A stretch of DNA of 64,000 nucleotides from Lachnospira hominis (ex Liu et al. 2021) (GTDB lineage Bacteria; Bacillota; Clostridia; Lachnospirales; Lachnospiraceae): assembly GCF_014287955.1 (NCBI RefSeq), contig NZ_JACOPD010000010.1, forward strand, positions 1 to 64,000. The letters run 5' to 3'. The notes under the pieces are model-generated. The model did no database searches. It worked only from the letters and a program-made list of their open reading frames with translations, and was not told the origin of the DNA. Below, piece after piece: positions 45,386 through 54,700 of the stretch (within the stretch, counting starts at the first letter, position 1; the number at the start of each line of letters is the position of its first letter). The position numbers were made by a program, and so were the translations under genes.

Positions 45386-46597
45386 TTAAAAATCAACTTC
45401 TGTATCATAGTAGCAGCACTTGAGAAGTTTCTCCATCTCTTCCTGACTAGGCTGACGAGGATTAGAACCTGTACAGGCATCAAGAATAGCATTAGCTGCA
45501 ATATCGTGAAGTTTTTCAAGGAATTCGTCTTCTGGAACAATACCATTTTCTGCCGGAAGACCACCCTCACCATAATGTTTGATGCAATGAGGAATATTAA
45601 GTTCATCATTCATCTTTCTTAACATTGCAATAAGATTATCAATCTTTTCTTCTGTTGTATTACCACCAAGTCCAAGGAAATCAGCTATGTATGCATATCT
45701 TGCAGCTGCCGTTGCATCCTTTGAATTGTACTTGATTACCTTTGGAAGATACATAGCATTAGCTGCACCATGAATTATATGACCGCCTTCAAATGCTGCA
45801 CCTGTCTTGTGAGCCATTGAATGAACAATACCAAGAAGTGCATTAGAGAATGCCATACCTGCAAGACATTGTGCATTATGCATTGCATCTCTTGCTTCCA
45901 TATCTCCGTTATATGATTTTACAAGATTATCTCTTATCATCATAATAGCATGAAGTGCAAGAGGATCTGTAAAATCACAATTAGCTGTTGAAACATATGC
46001 CTCAATACCATGAGTCATTGCATCCATACCTGTATGAGCCACGAGTTTGACAGGCATTGTCTCTGCAAGTTCAGGGTCAACAATTGCAACATCAGGAGTA
46101 ATCTCAAAGTCTGCAATTGGATACTTAATACCCTTATGATAATCTGTAATAATTGAGAATGCTGTTACTTCTGTTGCTGTACCTGATGTAGATGATACTG
46201 CACAAAAATGAGCTTTTCTTCTAAGCTGTGGAAGACCAAATACCTTGCACATATCTTCAAATGTTGTATCCGGATATTCGTACTTTATCCACATTGCCTT
46301 AGCTGCATCAATAGGAGAACCACCACCGATAGCTACAATCCAGTCAGGTTCAAACTCAGTCATAACCTGAGCACCTTTCATAACAGTCTCTACAGATGGG
46401 TCTGATTCAATGCCTTCAAAAAGCTTTACTTCCATTCCAGCTTCTTTAAGATAATCTTCTGCTCTCTGAAGAAATCCGTTACGCTTCATTGAGCCGCCGC
46501 CGACACAAATAATTGCCTTTTTGCCCTGGAGTGTCTTCAATGCCTCCAAAGAACCTTTTCCATGATAAATGTCTCTTGGTAAAGTAAATCTAGCCAT
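45386..46597 (-). CDS. Iron-containing alcohol dehydrogenase
   Basis: 403 residues behind GGAGG. Group III dehydrogenase features: GGGSPIDAAKAMW for NAD(P)H binding, VSSTSGTATEVTAFS, and the metal ligands in HTGMDAMTHGIEAYV and GIVHSMAHKTGAAFEGGHIIHG. It probably reduces aldehydes to alcohols at the expense of NAD(P)H in fermentation. A strong promoter and a Rex-like operator precede it, and a strong terminator follows, so it is monocistronic. Confidence 0.92.
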   Translation of the reverse strand: MARFTLPRDIYHGKGSLEALKTLQGKKAIICVGGGSMKRNGFLQRAEDYLKEAGMEVKLFEGIESDPSVETVMKGAQVMTEFEPDWIVAIGGGSPIDAAKAMWIKYEYPDTTFEDMCKVFGLPQLRRKAHFCAVSSTSGTATEVTAFSIITDYHKGIKYPIADFEITPDVAIVDPELAETMPVKLVAHTGMDAMTHGIEAYVSTANCDFTDPLALHAIMMIRDNLVKSYNGDMEARDAMHNAQCLAGMAFSNALLGIVHSMAHKTGAAFEGGHIIHGAANAMYLPKVIKYNSKDATAAARYAYIADFLGLGGNTTEEKIDNLIAMLRKMNDELNIPHCIKHYGEGGLPAENGIVPEDEFLEKLHDIAANAILDACTGSNPRQPSQEEMEKLLKCCYYDTEVDF

Positions 46598-46620
46598 AAT
46601 AAAATACCTCCAAAATTATA

Positions 46621-46691
46621 ATAAGAGCATTGATTGTTAAATCTCTGACAATCTATGCTCTTATTATATATCTCTATTTATTCAATTTCAA
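46621..46691 (-). promoter_or_regulatory. Alcohol dehydrogenase promoter with overlapping Rex-like operator
   Basis: On the minus strand TTGAAA (46691-46686) and TATAAT (46668-46663) are 17 nt apart, placing the start near 46656. Just downstream is a 17-bp inverted repeat with one mismatch (arms 46621-46637 and 46648-46664). Its centre, TTGTTAAATCTCTGACAA (46634-46651), matches the Rex consensus TTGTTAANNNNTTAACAA at 12 of 14 fixed positions. Rex represses alcohol dehydrogenase genes in Clostridia when NADH is low. An alternative reading is an mRNA hairpin. Confidence 0.65.
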
Positions 46692-46761
46692 GGTATTTTT
46701 GTCTAAAATTTATTAACAATTGTAAATAATTTATTAACATTTTTTGACAAATTTAATCAGA

Positions 46762-48750
46762 TTACATTACATCTTTTACTGCTGCTGCAACATTTTCTGC
46801 AGTAAAGCCAAACTTCTTGAAAAGTTCGTTTGCAGGACCTGAAGCTCCAAAGCCTTTCATTGAAACGACTTTACCATCAAGGCCTACATATCTGTACCAG
46901 CCAAAATCAGAAAGTGCTTCAACAGCAACTCTCTTACGGCAGCTTAATGGAAGAACTGAATTCTTGTATTCGTCAGACTGTTCCTCAAATAATTCCATAC
47001 TTGGCATGCTGACAACTCTTACATCAATACCATCACCGGCAAGAAGTTTCTTAGCTTCTATTGCAAGTGAAACTTCTGAACCGCTTGCTATTATAATTGC
47101 ATCAGGTTCAGCTTTTGTGCTGTTATCAATGATATAGCCACCCTTTAAAGCTTCCTTTGAAGATCCTTCAATCTGTGGAAGATTCTGTCTTGTGAGCACA
47201 AGTCCTGTAGGTGTGCTCTCTGATTTTATGGCATACATCCATGCTGCCGCTGTCTCTGTTCTGTCACATGGACGAAAAACAGTAAAGTTTGGAAGTGAAC
47301 GGAATGCAGCAAGCTGCTCTATTGGTTCATGCGTAGGACCATCTTCGCCGACACCGATACTGTCATGTGTGAAAATATATGTTACAGGCAGTTTCATAAG
47401 TGATGAAAGTCTTGCCATCGGTTTTGTATAATCACTGAATACGAAGAATGTTGCTGCAAATGGTCTTAATCCTCCGTGAAGTGCTATACCGTTAGTGATA
47501 GCTGTCATGGCCTGCTCTCTTACGCCAAAGTGGAAATTGCTTCCTGCGTAATTTTCCTTAGAAAAATCGCCTGCATCCTTCATGTTTGTCTTATTAGATG
47601 GTGCAAGGTCAGCAGAACCGCCTACGAGGTTAGGCATATGCTGCTTAATAAGGTTAAGAAGTGCTCCTGACGTGCTTCTTGTAGCTTCTGCTTTTTCAGG
47701 CTTAACCCAGTATTCTTCTGACTCGAATAAATCTGTAAGATCATATCCGTTGTAATATTTATCCCACTTTTCTTTCATTTCAGGGAACTTCTCACAATAT
47801 TCATCAAAAAGTTTATTCCACTTATCTTCTGCCGCACCACGCTCCTGTGCTATCTTCTTATAGTTATCATAAACTTCCTGTGGAACTTCAAAATCGCCCT
47901 TACATGGCCATCCGATATTTTCCTTTAATGCGGCAACATTTTCTTCTCCGAGAGGCTCGCCGTGAGCACTTGCCTTACCCTGCTTCGCCGGACATCCAAA
48001 TCCGATAAGAGTATCAATCTTAATAAGTGAAGGTCTCTCTTTATCAGCCTTCGCCTCTTCAATAGCTGCTCCGATTGCCGCGAGGTCATTGCCATCTTTA
48101 ACTTCTATTGTCTGGAAACCAAAAGCTTCAAAACGCTTCATTACATCTTCTGTAAATGCAATATCTGTGCTTCCCTCAATTGAAATATTATTTGAATCAT
48201 ATAAAACAATAAGCTTGTTAAGTCCAAGAGTTCCTGCAAGAGAGAAACATTCTGATGAAATACCTTCCATCATACAGCCGTCGCCACCCAGTACATATGT
48301 GTAGTGGTCAACAACCGGATATCCCTCTTTATTGAATACAGCAGAAAGATGTGCCTCTGCCATTGCCATACCTACTGCCATTGCCATACCCTGTCCAAGA
48401 GGACCTGTTGTAGCTTCAATTCCTACAGTATGACCATATTCAGGATGTCCTGGTGTAAGCGAATCAAGCTGTCTGAAATTCTTGATATCATCTATTGAAA
48501 GATTACCATATCCAAATAAATGTAAAAGTGAATATAACAGCATTGAACCGTGTCCGCCTGACAGGATAAATCTGTCTCTGTTTTCCCATTTTGGATTAGC
48601 TGGATTGTGGTTCATGTGTCTGCTCCATAATTCATATGCGGCAGGTGCTGCTCCAAGAGGAAGTCCCGGATGACCTGACTTAGCTTTCTGAATCGCATCC
48701 GCAGATAAAACTCTTATCGCGTTTACTGACATTTCATCAATATTATTCAT
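46762..48750 (-). CDS. tkt: Transketolase
   Basis: 662 residues, full length. Thiamine diphosphate-binding motif [12 protein letters not shown] with [10 protein letters not shown]-terminal [11 protein letters not shown], the second-domain [14 protein letters not shown] and the C-terminal domain are in order. It transfers two-carbon units in the pentose phosphate pathway, important in gut bacteria using plant pentoses. It follows the TPR protein gene by 33 nt and may share its transcript. Confidence 0.97.
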   Translation of the reverse strand: MNNIDEMSVNAIRVLSADAIQKAKSGHPGLPLGAAPAAYELWSRHMNHNPANPKWENRDRFILSGGHGSMLLYSLLHLFGYGNLSIDDIKNFRQLDSLTPGHPEYGHTVGIEATTGPLGQGMAMAVGMAMAEAHLSAVFNKEGYPVVDHYTYVLGGDGCMMEGISSECFSLAGTLGLNKLIVLYDSNNISIEGSTDIAFTEDVMKRFEAFGFQTIEVKDGNDLAAIGAAIEEAKADKERPSLIKIDTLIGFGCPAKQGKASAHGEPLGEENVAALKENIGWPCKGDFEVPQEVYDNYKKIAQERGAAEDKWNKLFDEYCEKFPEMKEKWDKYYNGYDLTDLFESEEYWVKPEKAEATRSTSGALLNLIKQHMPNLVGGSADLAPSNKTNMKDAGDFSKENYAGSNFHFGVREQAMTAITNGIALHGGLRPFAATFFVFSDYTKPMARLSSLMKLPVTYIFTHDSIGVGEDGPTHEPIEQLAAFRSLPNFTVFRPCDRTETAAAWMYAIKSESTPTGLVLTRQNLPQIEGSSKEALKGGYIIDNSTKAEPDAIIIASGSEVSLAIEAKKLLAGDGIDVRVVSMPSMELFEEQSDEYKNSVLPLSCRKRVAVEALSDFGWYRYVGLDGKVVSMKGFGASGPANELFKKFGFTAENVAAAVKDVM

Positions 48751-48783
48751 ATTCTCTCTCCTTAAATTAAATAATTTTTATTT

Positions 48784-51603
48784 TCAATCTTTAAAATCGG
48801 CATCTGTAAGGAAGAAAATATCTCCCTTTTCACCACGTTTTTTCTTAATTCCGCCAAAGAACTTTCTTGAAGCACGTTTTTCTGAATGTGCTATCGCTTT
48901 GTTGATAATCTCCTTGATATCATCAAGACGGATATTGTCTGTCACACTGTGAAGCTTATCAATCTTTAAGTACAATTCAAGAAGTGCATCATCATCAACT
49001 TCATATTGACGTTTACGTGCAAATTTTCTTGCCATTTCTACAAGTTCATTAACAGTATACTGCTTTAATATAATTCTATGGTTAAACTGCTTTGTCAAAT
49101 CCGGATTGAAGTTTAACAAAACATTCATCTCAGCATCAGAATCCTCAAATATTACTATCATTCTGCCTGTATCCTGCTTAAGGCACTGTGTAATCTCTTC
49201 AATACGCTTTGGCTGGATTGAACCGGCACCCTCTACAATAAGAGCAGTTCCTTTAAGCTTTGACATGGCTCTGCTGATTCCTCTGTGATTAATACTGTCA
49301 CCGGTTGTCTTTGCTATCTTTTTCTGGCGGTCCGGATAAAGATGATTGATTGCTCTTACAATTGTTCTTGCAAGGTCTGTCTTGTCAGAGCTTGAATTGC
49401 CTGAAATAAGAATATTTCCGTATGATGAAGTATTAGTCTGCATTTCCTTATCCAGTGTCTCAAAATAAGATGCAAGCTGGCTCTCAAGACCAGGCATTTC
49501 TCTGTATTTTCTGAATATCTTTGCAAGATCTCCGCTAAGTTTCTTTTCTTCATCTATTTCCTGCTCAATATCATCAACCTGAGGTTCCGGTTCTTTTACT
49601 GCTGAAGGCTTAATTTTACGTGTATTTTCTTCAGGCATAAGCTCGCCGATTGGAATCTCTTCTTCTGTTTCGTCTGTCTGCTCCATATCAAGCTCCTCAC
49701 TGACAGCACTCTTTAACATTTCATCTGATATTCTTTCAATCTCTGCTGTATCAAGTGATACGACTGTATCCTTCTGGATATTTTCAGTTATCTGTTCTGC
49801 AATATCCGTTTCTTTAGTTGCTGTCTGCTCATTGGCAGCTTCTTCCTGCACATCTCCTGCCTGTTCTGCCATACTTCTCATGGCATCTACCGCTTCTTCA
49901 AGCTTCACTGTAGCTTTACCGGTTCTTATAGCAAGGTCTGTCTTTGCTGCATGGAGCATCATCTTTTCTCTTGCTTTTAATCTTGCTTCTTCCTCATTAA
50001 ATTCAGAGCCGTTTGCCTTTGCAATTTCTTTCTGTTCTTCCATAAGACGCTCATATGCAGCACTCTTTTCATCCTTTTCATCAAGCATGCGTTCGAGTTC
50101 TTCTTTAGAATATTCTTTAGTATCCCTGTTGCCGTATTTCTGTTCGCGTACTGTTTCCATCCAGTCTGCCAGGCTTAACTGTCCTTCAATCTGCTCATCT
50201 TCTTCCGGCTGCACCTCATCCGTAATATTGTCTGTATTCGTCACCGGATCCGGTCTTAATGCCTGTGTATCTTCGTCAAGAATTTCACTTAAATTCTTTG
50301 CAAGCTCTGCCTGAATGTTCTGTGTGTCATAAATATTATTGACATTCGGTACGCTTACAGGCTCAATCTCCATAGCATCTTCACGCTCTTTAATATGTCT
50401 TTGTGCCTCTATTCTTTCTTCACGCAGACGTTCTTCTTCATCCTCACGACTCATTCTGTCATAGCTGTTTTCAATCTTTTTCTTGGCATTAGCTATGAGT
50501 TCTTTCAATGATTCCGGCATCTGTCCGGGCTTGTTATCAGATACTGCCGCCGCTGCTTTTCTTGCCATTTTAAATACATCTGTATTATCCGGCTGTTCTT
50601 TGTTATCAGCATCATGTTCTTCTTTCATATCTTCGCCTGAAAGATTTTCTGCTGTATCATTATTTTCTGCTGATTCACCCTTTGGTTCATCAGTTTCTTC
50701 TATATTTATCTCTATTTCTTCTGTCTGTTCGTCACCTTCTTCTTTTACCGGCTCATCCCATGGCTCTAATGTTGCAGCCATAAGGCTTCCTGCATCAATG
50801 CTTTGCATCTGTGGCTTTGCCGATTCTGCTTTTTTATCATCTGAAGATTCTGCTTCAGTCTCCGGTTTCCCGGCTTCTTTATCATCATCCTCTTTTAATG
50901 CCTCTTCAATATCATCCTGACGTATTCTTGCAAGTTCTTTCTGCTGTTCAAACATGATTTCTTTTGTCTTTTCATCATCATGTTTTTTAAGTTTTGCATC
51001 ATCAAGAATCTTAATCTGCATTGTTGTAAGCGGTGCCCCAAGTCCCTGCTTTAATTCCATTGACTTTTCAACATATATGCCATCCTGAAATAAAAGTGCA
51101 AGTTCATCACACGCTTTAATGCACTCGTCTTTTCTTCCTGTCTTTGCATACAGACAAGCAAGCTCATACATGTATTTTTCATCAATCTCATGATTCTTAT
51201 AGTCTTCAAGAATTTCAACAAGCTCGTTATCTGACGCACCTTCTGCTTTTCTTAAAATATAATAAAGAATATATCTGCTAACATCATGCTGTGACATACG
51301 CTCATATTCTTCATATAACCCATCAGCATCATCAAACTGCTTCAGCTTTATCATAATCTCAGTAAGTTTGTATACAAGCTTTCTGCCTCCAAGATTACGG
51401 TTATATGCAAGAATAGCCATATCTCTCGCTTCCTCGTAATCTCCGACTGCTTCCTGCACGTTAATTACTGTTGCAAGTGCATTCCAGTCTTTTACCTTGT
51501 GCCAGCTCATCTCTTTTGCAATTGCAGCTGCTTCTTTATAAGATTTTTTTGCTGCAAGCTGCTTAATCTGTTCAATTTTAAGATTCATTTCATATTTATC
51601 CAC
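48784..51603 (-). CDS. TPR protein with C-terminal AAA-like domain lacking catalytic residues
   Basis: 939 residues, no membrane segment. Residues 1-190 form TPR-like helical pairs (YKEAAAIAKEM, YEEARDMAILAYNRN, LYAKTGRKDECIKACDEL). Residues about 210-690 are acidic, Glu/Asp/Gln-rich, low complexity and coiled coil. Residues about 690-910 look like an AAA+ fold of the CbbX kind: NILISGNSSSDKTDLARTI in the Walker A place and GTALIVEGAGSI in the Walker B place, with the Gly before Lys and the DE pair missing. The gene lies between the condensin-like set and tkt. I do not know the family; a scaffold role is possible. Confidence 0.65.
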   Translation of the reverse strand: MDKYEMNLKIEQIKQLAAKKSYKEAAAIAKEMSWHKVKDWNALATVINVQEAVGDYEEARDMAILAYNRNLGGRKLVYKLTEIMIKLKQFDDADGLYEEYERMSQHDVSRYILYYILRKAEGASDNELVEILEDYKNHEIDEKYMYELACLYAKTGRKDECIKACDELALLFQDGIYVEKSMELKQGLGAPLTTMQIKILDDAKLKKHDDEKTKEIMFEQQKELARIRQDDIEEALKEDDDKEAGKPETEAESSDDKKAESAKPQMQSIDAGSLMAATLEPWDEPVKEEGDEQTEEIEINIEETDEPKGESAENNDTAENLSGEDMKEEHDADNKEQPDNTDVFKMARKAAAAVSDNKPGQMPESLKELIANAKKKIENSYDRMSREDEEERLREERIEAQRHIKEREDAMEIEPVSVPNVNNIYDTQNIQAELAKNLSEILDEDTQALRPDPVTNTDNITDEVQPEEDEQIEGQLSLADWMETVREQKYGNRDTKEYSKEELERMLDEKDEKSAAYERLMEEQKEIAKANGSEFNEEEARLKAREKMMLHAAKTDLAIRTGKATVKLEEAVDAMRSMAEQAGDVQEEAANEQTATKETDIAEQITENIQKDTVVSLDTAEIERISDEMLKSAVSEELDMEQTDETEEEIPIGELMPEENTRKIKPSAVKEPEPQVDDIEQEIDEEKKLSGDLAKIFRKYREMPGLESQLASYFETLDKEMQTNTSSYGNILISGNSSSDKTDLARTIVRAINHLYPDRQKKIAKTTGDSINHRGISRAMSKLKGTALIVEGAGSIQPKRIEEITQCLKQDTGRMIVIFEDSDAEMNVLLNFNPDLTKQFNHRIILKQYTVNELVEMARKFARKRQYEVDDDALLELYLKIDKLHSVTDNIRLDDIKEIINKAIAHSEKRASRKFFGGIKKKRGEKGDIFFLTDADFKD

Positions 51604-51676
51604 AACAAGACGCCACCTTTACTAATCAATTTTTATGTATTAACACCCTGCAATCCGGGTTATTCTCTAATCGTAA

Positions 51677-51720
51677 TTATGACATATACGCAGTATATCT
51701 ACACTACATATATGTCATAA
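51677..51720. other. 12-bp inverted repeat between the TPR and SMC-like genes
   Basis: TTATGACATATA (51677-51688) and TATATGTCATAA (51709-51720) are perfect complements with a 20-nt spacer. It lies between the SMC-like stop codon and the start of the TPR gene. No T-run follows on the minus strand, so an operator or processing hairpin is as likely as a terminator. Confidence 0.45.
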
Positions 51721-51752
51721 GTTTATCACAGCTATTGATTATTGTAAACTTT

Positions 51753-54700
51753 TTATACGAAAAACTCAAAGCTCGTCTGCTCATAATCCATTCTCGTATA
51801 TTCCAGCTGGGTCGTGTTTGTCCTGCTGTAATAATCAACGACAACAGTCTGCTGTCTTCCGTCAACAAGTTTTTGTCCAAGTATATAATTAACGTCAAAT
51901 CTTCCTGTAATTGCCGGTGTTGCACCTCTTGCCGGAACGATAAGCTGTACATGGTTTGTCTTTAAAAGCTTAAAAATCGGTTCCCATATATAAATATCTT
52001 TTGCGGCACCGAACGGATTATCAATAAATATTGTTTTTCCAAGAACTGCCGTTTCACTAACTGATGCGTTAACGCTTGCAATATAATTTATTACAGCTAT
52101 AAGAAACTGTATATAAATTCCCTGTGACTGTCCCGTAGAACCAACTGCCTCCTCATATCGCAGATACCTGCTCTGGTCCTTTATACGCTCACGTTTATAA
52201 AGCTGTACCCTTATTGCATTCATATCAGTTACTATTACAGAAAAAAGACGTTTCCATGTGAGCCTGTTTCTTATATATTTCAATCTTTCTTCCTGTGACG
52301 AAATGCTTTCAGACATTGCAATTGTCTCATCTATATATAATGACATCCTGCTCTTATACAGTTCTTCCTTTACATATGGAATAAACAGCCCAATCATCGA
52401 TATGATTTCATCATCAAGACGTATTGTTGAAAGACCAGGAAGTCTGTCAAGTTCTGTTTTTATATTGCAGCACGTCTGTATACAACGGTTTTCAAAGTTG
52501 TCTTTTATCTGTTCCATATCTTCAATACCCTTTGAAACACGCTCTTTTTCCAATACTATGTATTCATTCGTCCTGCGAAGCCCGCTGCATAACACCTCAA
52601 CATCTTTGCAATCAGACGGAATATTTATCGAAGCATTCATTTCTGCCGAAAGCTCATCTGCATCAAATTCCACAAGACGGCGGCAGAATTGTTCTTTCCT
52701 GCTCTGAAAATCTTCTCTTCTTTTTTCAATAAGCTTTACAAGCTGTGAATAATCCTTTGAGATTTTCTCATATGAATCTGTCTCAGTCTCAAGAATCTTT
52801 AAATCATATGCATTTTCATTCTGTCTGAAAACATTGGCAACTGCTTCCTCATCCGGAATATCCATACCGGCATCTGTCACAATTCTCTCAAGGTCTTTTT
52901 CACATATATAATATCTTTTTAAAGCTTTTGCCTGACCTGCTATCTCTGCTTTAATGCGTTGTGTTCTCTCATCAAGCTCTTTTATATAATTCTTATGCTG
53001 GCTGATGTAGCTTTCAGGATTTTCACACAAAAGCGGTTCATATTCACCGAATCTTTCTTTTATCTGGCTCACAGCATGTGCAATACTACCCTCAAGACGG
53101 TTCATAAGTGCATTCTGTGCATCAAATTCATCCCTGTCAGCTCTCGTTTCCTTCTCTATATCAGCAATCTGCTGTTTTATGTGAAGAAGTTCCTGTGCAT
53201 CTGAAACAATCGTTTTACCTGTTTCAAAATCTGATTTTACTGTTTCAAAATCATCACCACGGTATTCAATGGCTTTTTTGCACTTTTCCATTGAAATACG
53301 GTAATGTTCCATAAGTGCTTCTTTATCTGCAACGTCAACCATCTCTTTGTCCAATATGTCTTTCAGTCCGAAAAATCTTGACTCAAGCTGCATGTATGTC
53401 ATACCTGCAAATTCTTTTTCCGGTTTGTCTGATGTATCTATATCCATATCATAAAAATGGTTGTAATTTTCTTCCCAGTCTTTTTGTGCAGTCTCAATTT
53501 TTTGTTCATATACCGCAAGAGTTTTACTTACATTCTCAAGAATTTCTTTCTTATTTTCAACATCCGTCTGTGAATCTCCAAGTTTTCGTGAAAGATTATC
53601 TGCATCAAGAAGTGCCTGTCTCTGCTTTGCATATTCTCCGGCAAGCTGCTCCTTATGTTTTTTTGCAAGTTTTAAAATCTCATAACGGCTGCACTCCTCT
53701 GTATATGCCTTTTTTGCTGATTCTGCCTGTGCAGCCGCACTATCACACTGCTTTTTAAGAAGCTGTTCTTCTGCTTTCAGCTTTTCATGATTTTCCCTGC
53801 TCTGCGACATATTCTCTGTGAGCCTGCGTAAATCATCTGATGCTTTTTCAAACCTTTGCATCTTATTATTTATGACATAACAATAGTCACCAAGTACAAC
53901 TTTTCGGCGGTCTTCAATTTTTTCTATTTTATGATTAATATTATCAAGCTCTTCCTGTGCCACCGCAATCTCCGACTCGGTTTTTGCATCATCTTTAAGG
54001 AAATCCATATCTTTCATTGCAAATACAACTGTATTTTTATCAATCTGGACTTTTGCATCCAGGACATTATCTTCACTCACAATCGGAACGGTATACGAAT
54101 CAAGATTAAAGCTGGCAAGTGTTGCATCATTTTTTATTTTATCAAAATTATTTTTTACAATAAAACTGTATTCTACAAACGGAATACGCCTCTTTACATC
54201 TGTACGCTGTTTCTCATCAAGCTGTGCAAGCCAGTCAGCACCTTCTTTGACATCATCTTTATATCTTGTAAAAAGATATTCTTTTAACTTTGTTCTGTTC
54301 TTTGCATCTAATAAATATTGGTGTTTCTTTGCATTTTCAATAAATGCGGCAAGTCTTTGTGCCTCTTTTTCCGCTTCAAAATACTCGCTGTCAAGGCTGT
54401 CACTATACTCCTTTATCTTTATATCAAGTCCTGCCGTATTTTCATCATTATATATTTTTGAGAGCGTATTAAGTTTGTCCTTTGTCTGTTCATACTCTGC
54501 CTGTATTTTCTTGACATCTTCGATTTCTTTTTTTATAAATTCAAGTCCGACATCAATTCTTGCAATGTCTGTCTGAGTATCGCCAAGCCGGAGTTTCAAA
54601 TCATTATATGCCTTATCTTTTTGCTGTATCTCCTGTCTGGCATCTTTAATATTCTCTTCTGATGTTAAAAGCTCTGCCTCGACATTTTCTGCAATAATTA

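Noticed and set aside
46621..46664. Terminator of transketolase
   Set aside because: The inverted repeat lies about 100 nt after the tkt stop and immediately downstream of a good promoter for the next gene, and it has no clear T-run; an operator fits better, though both roles are possible.
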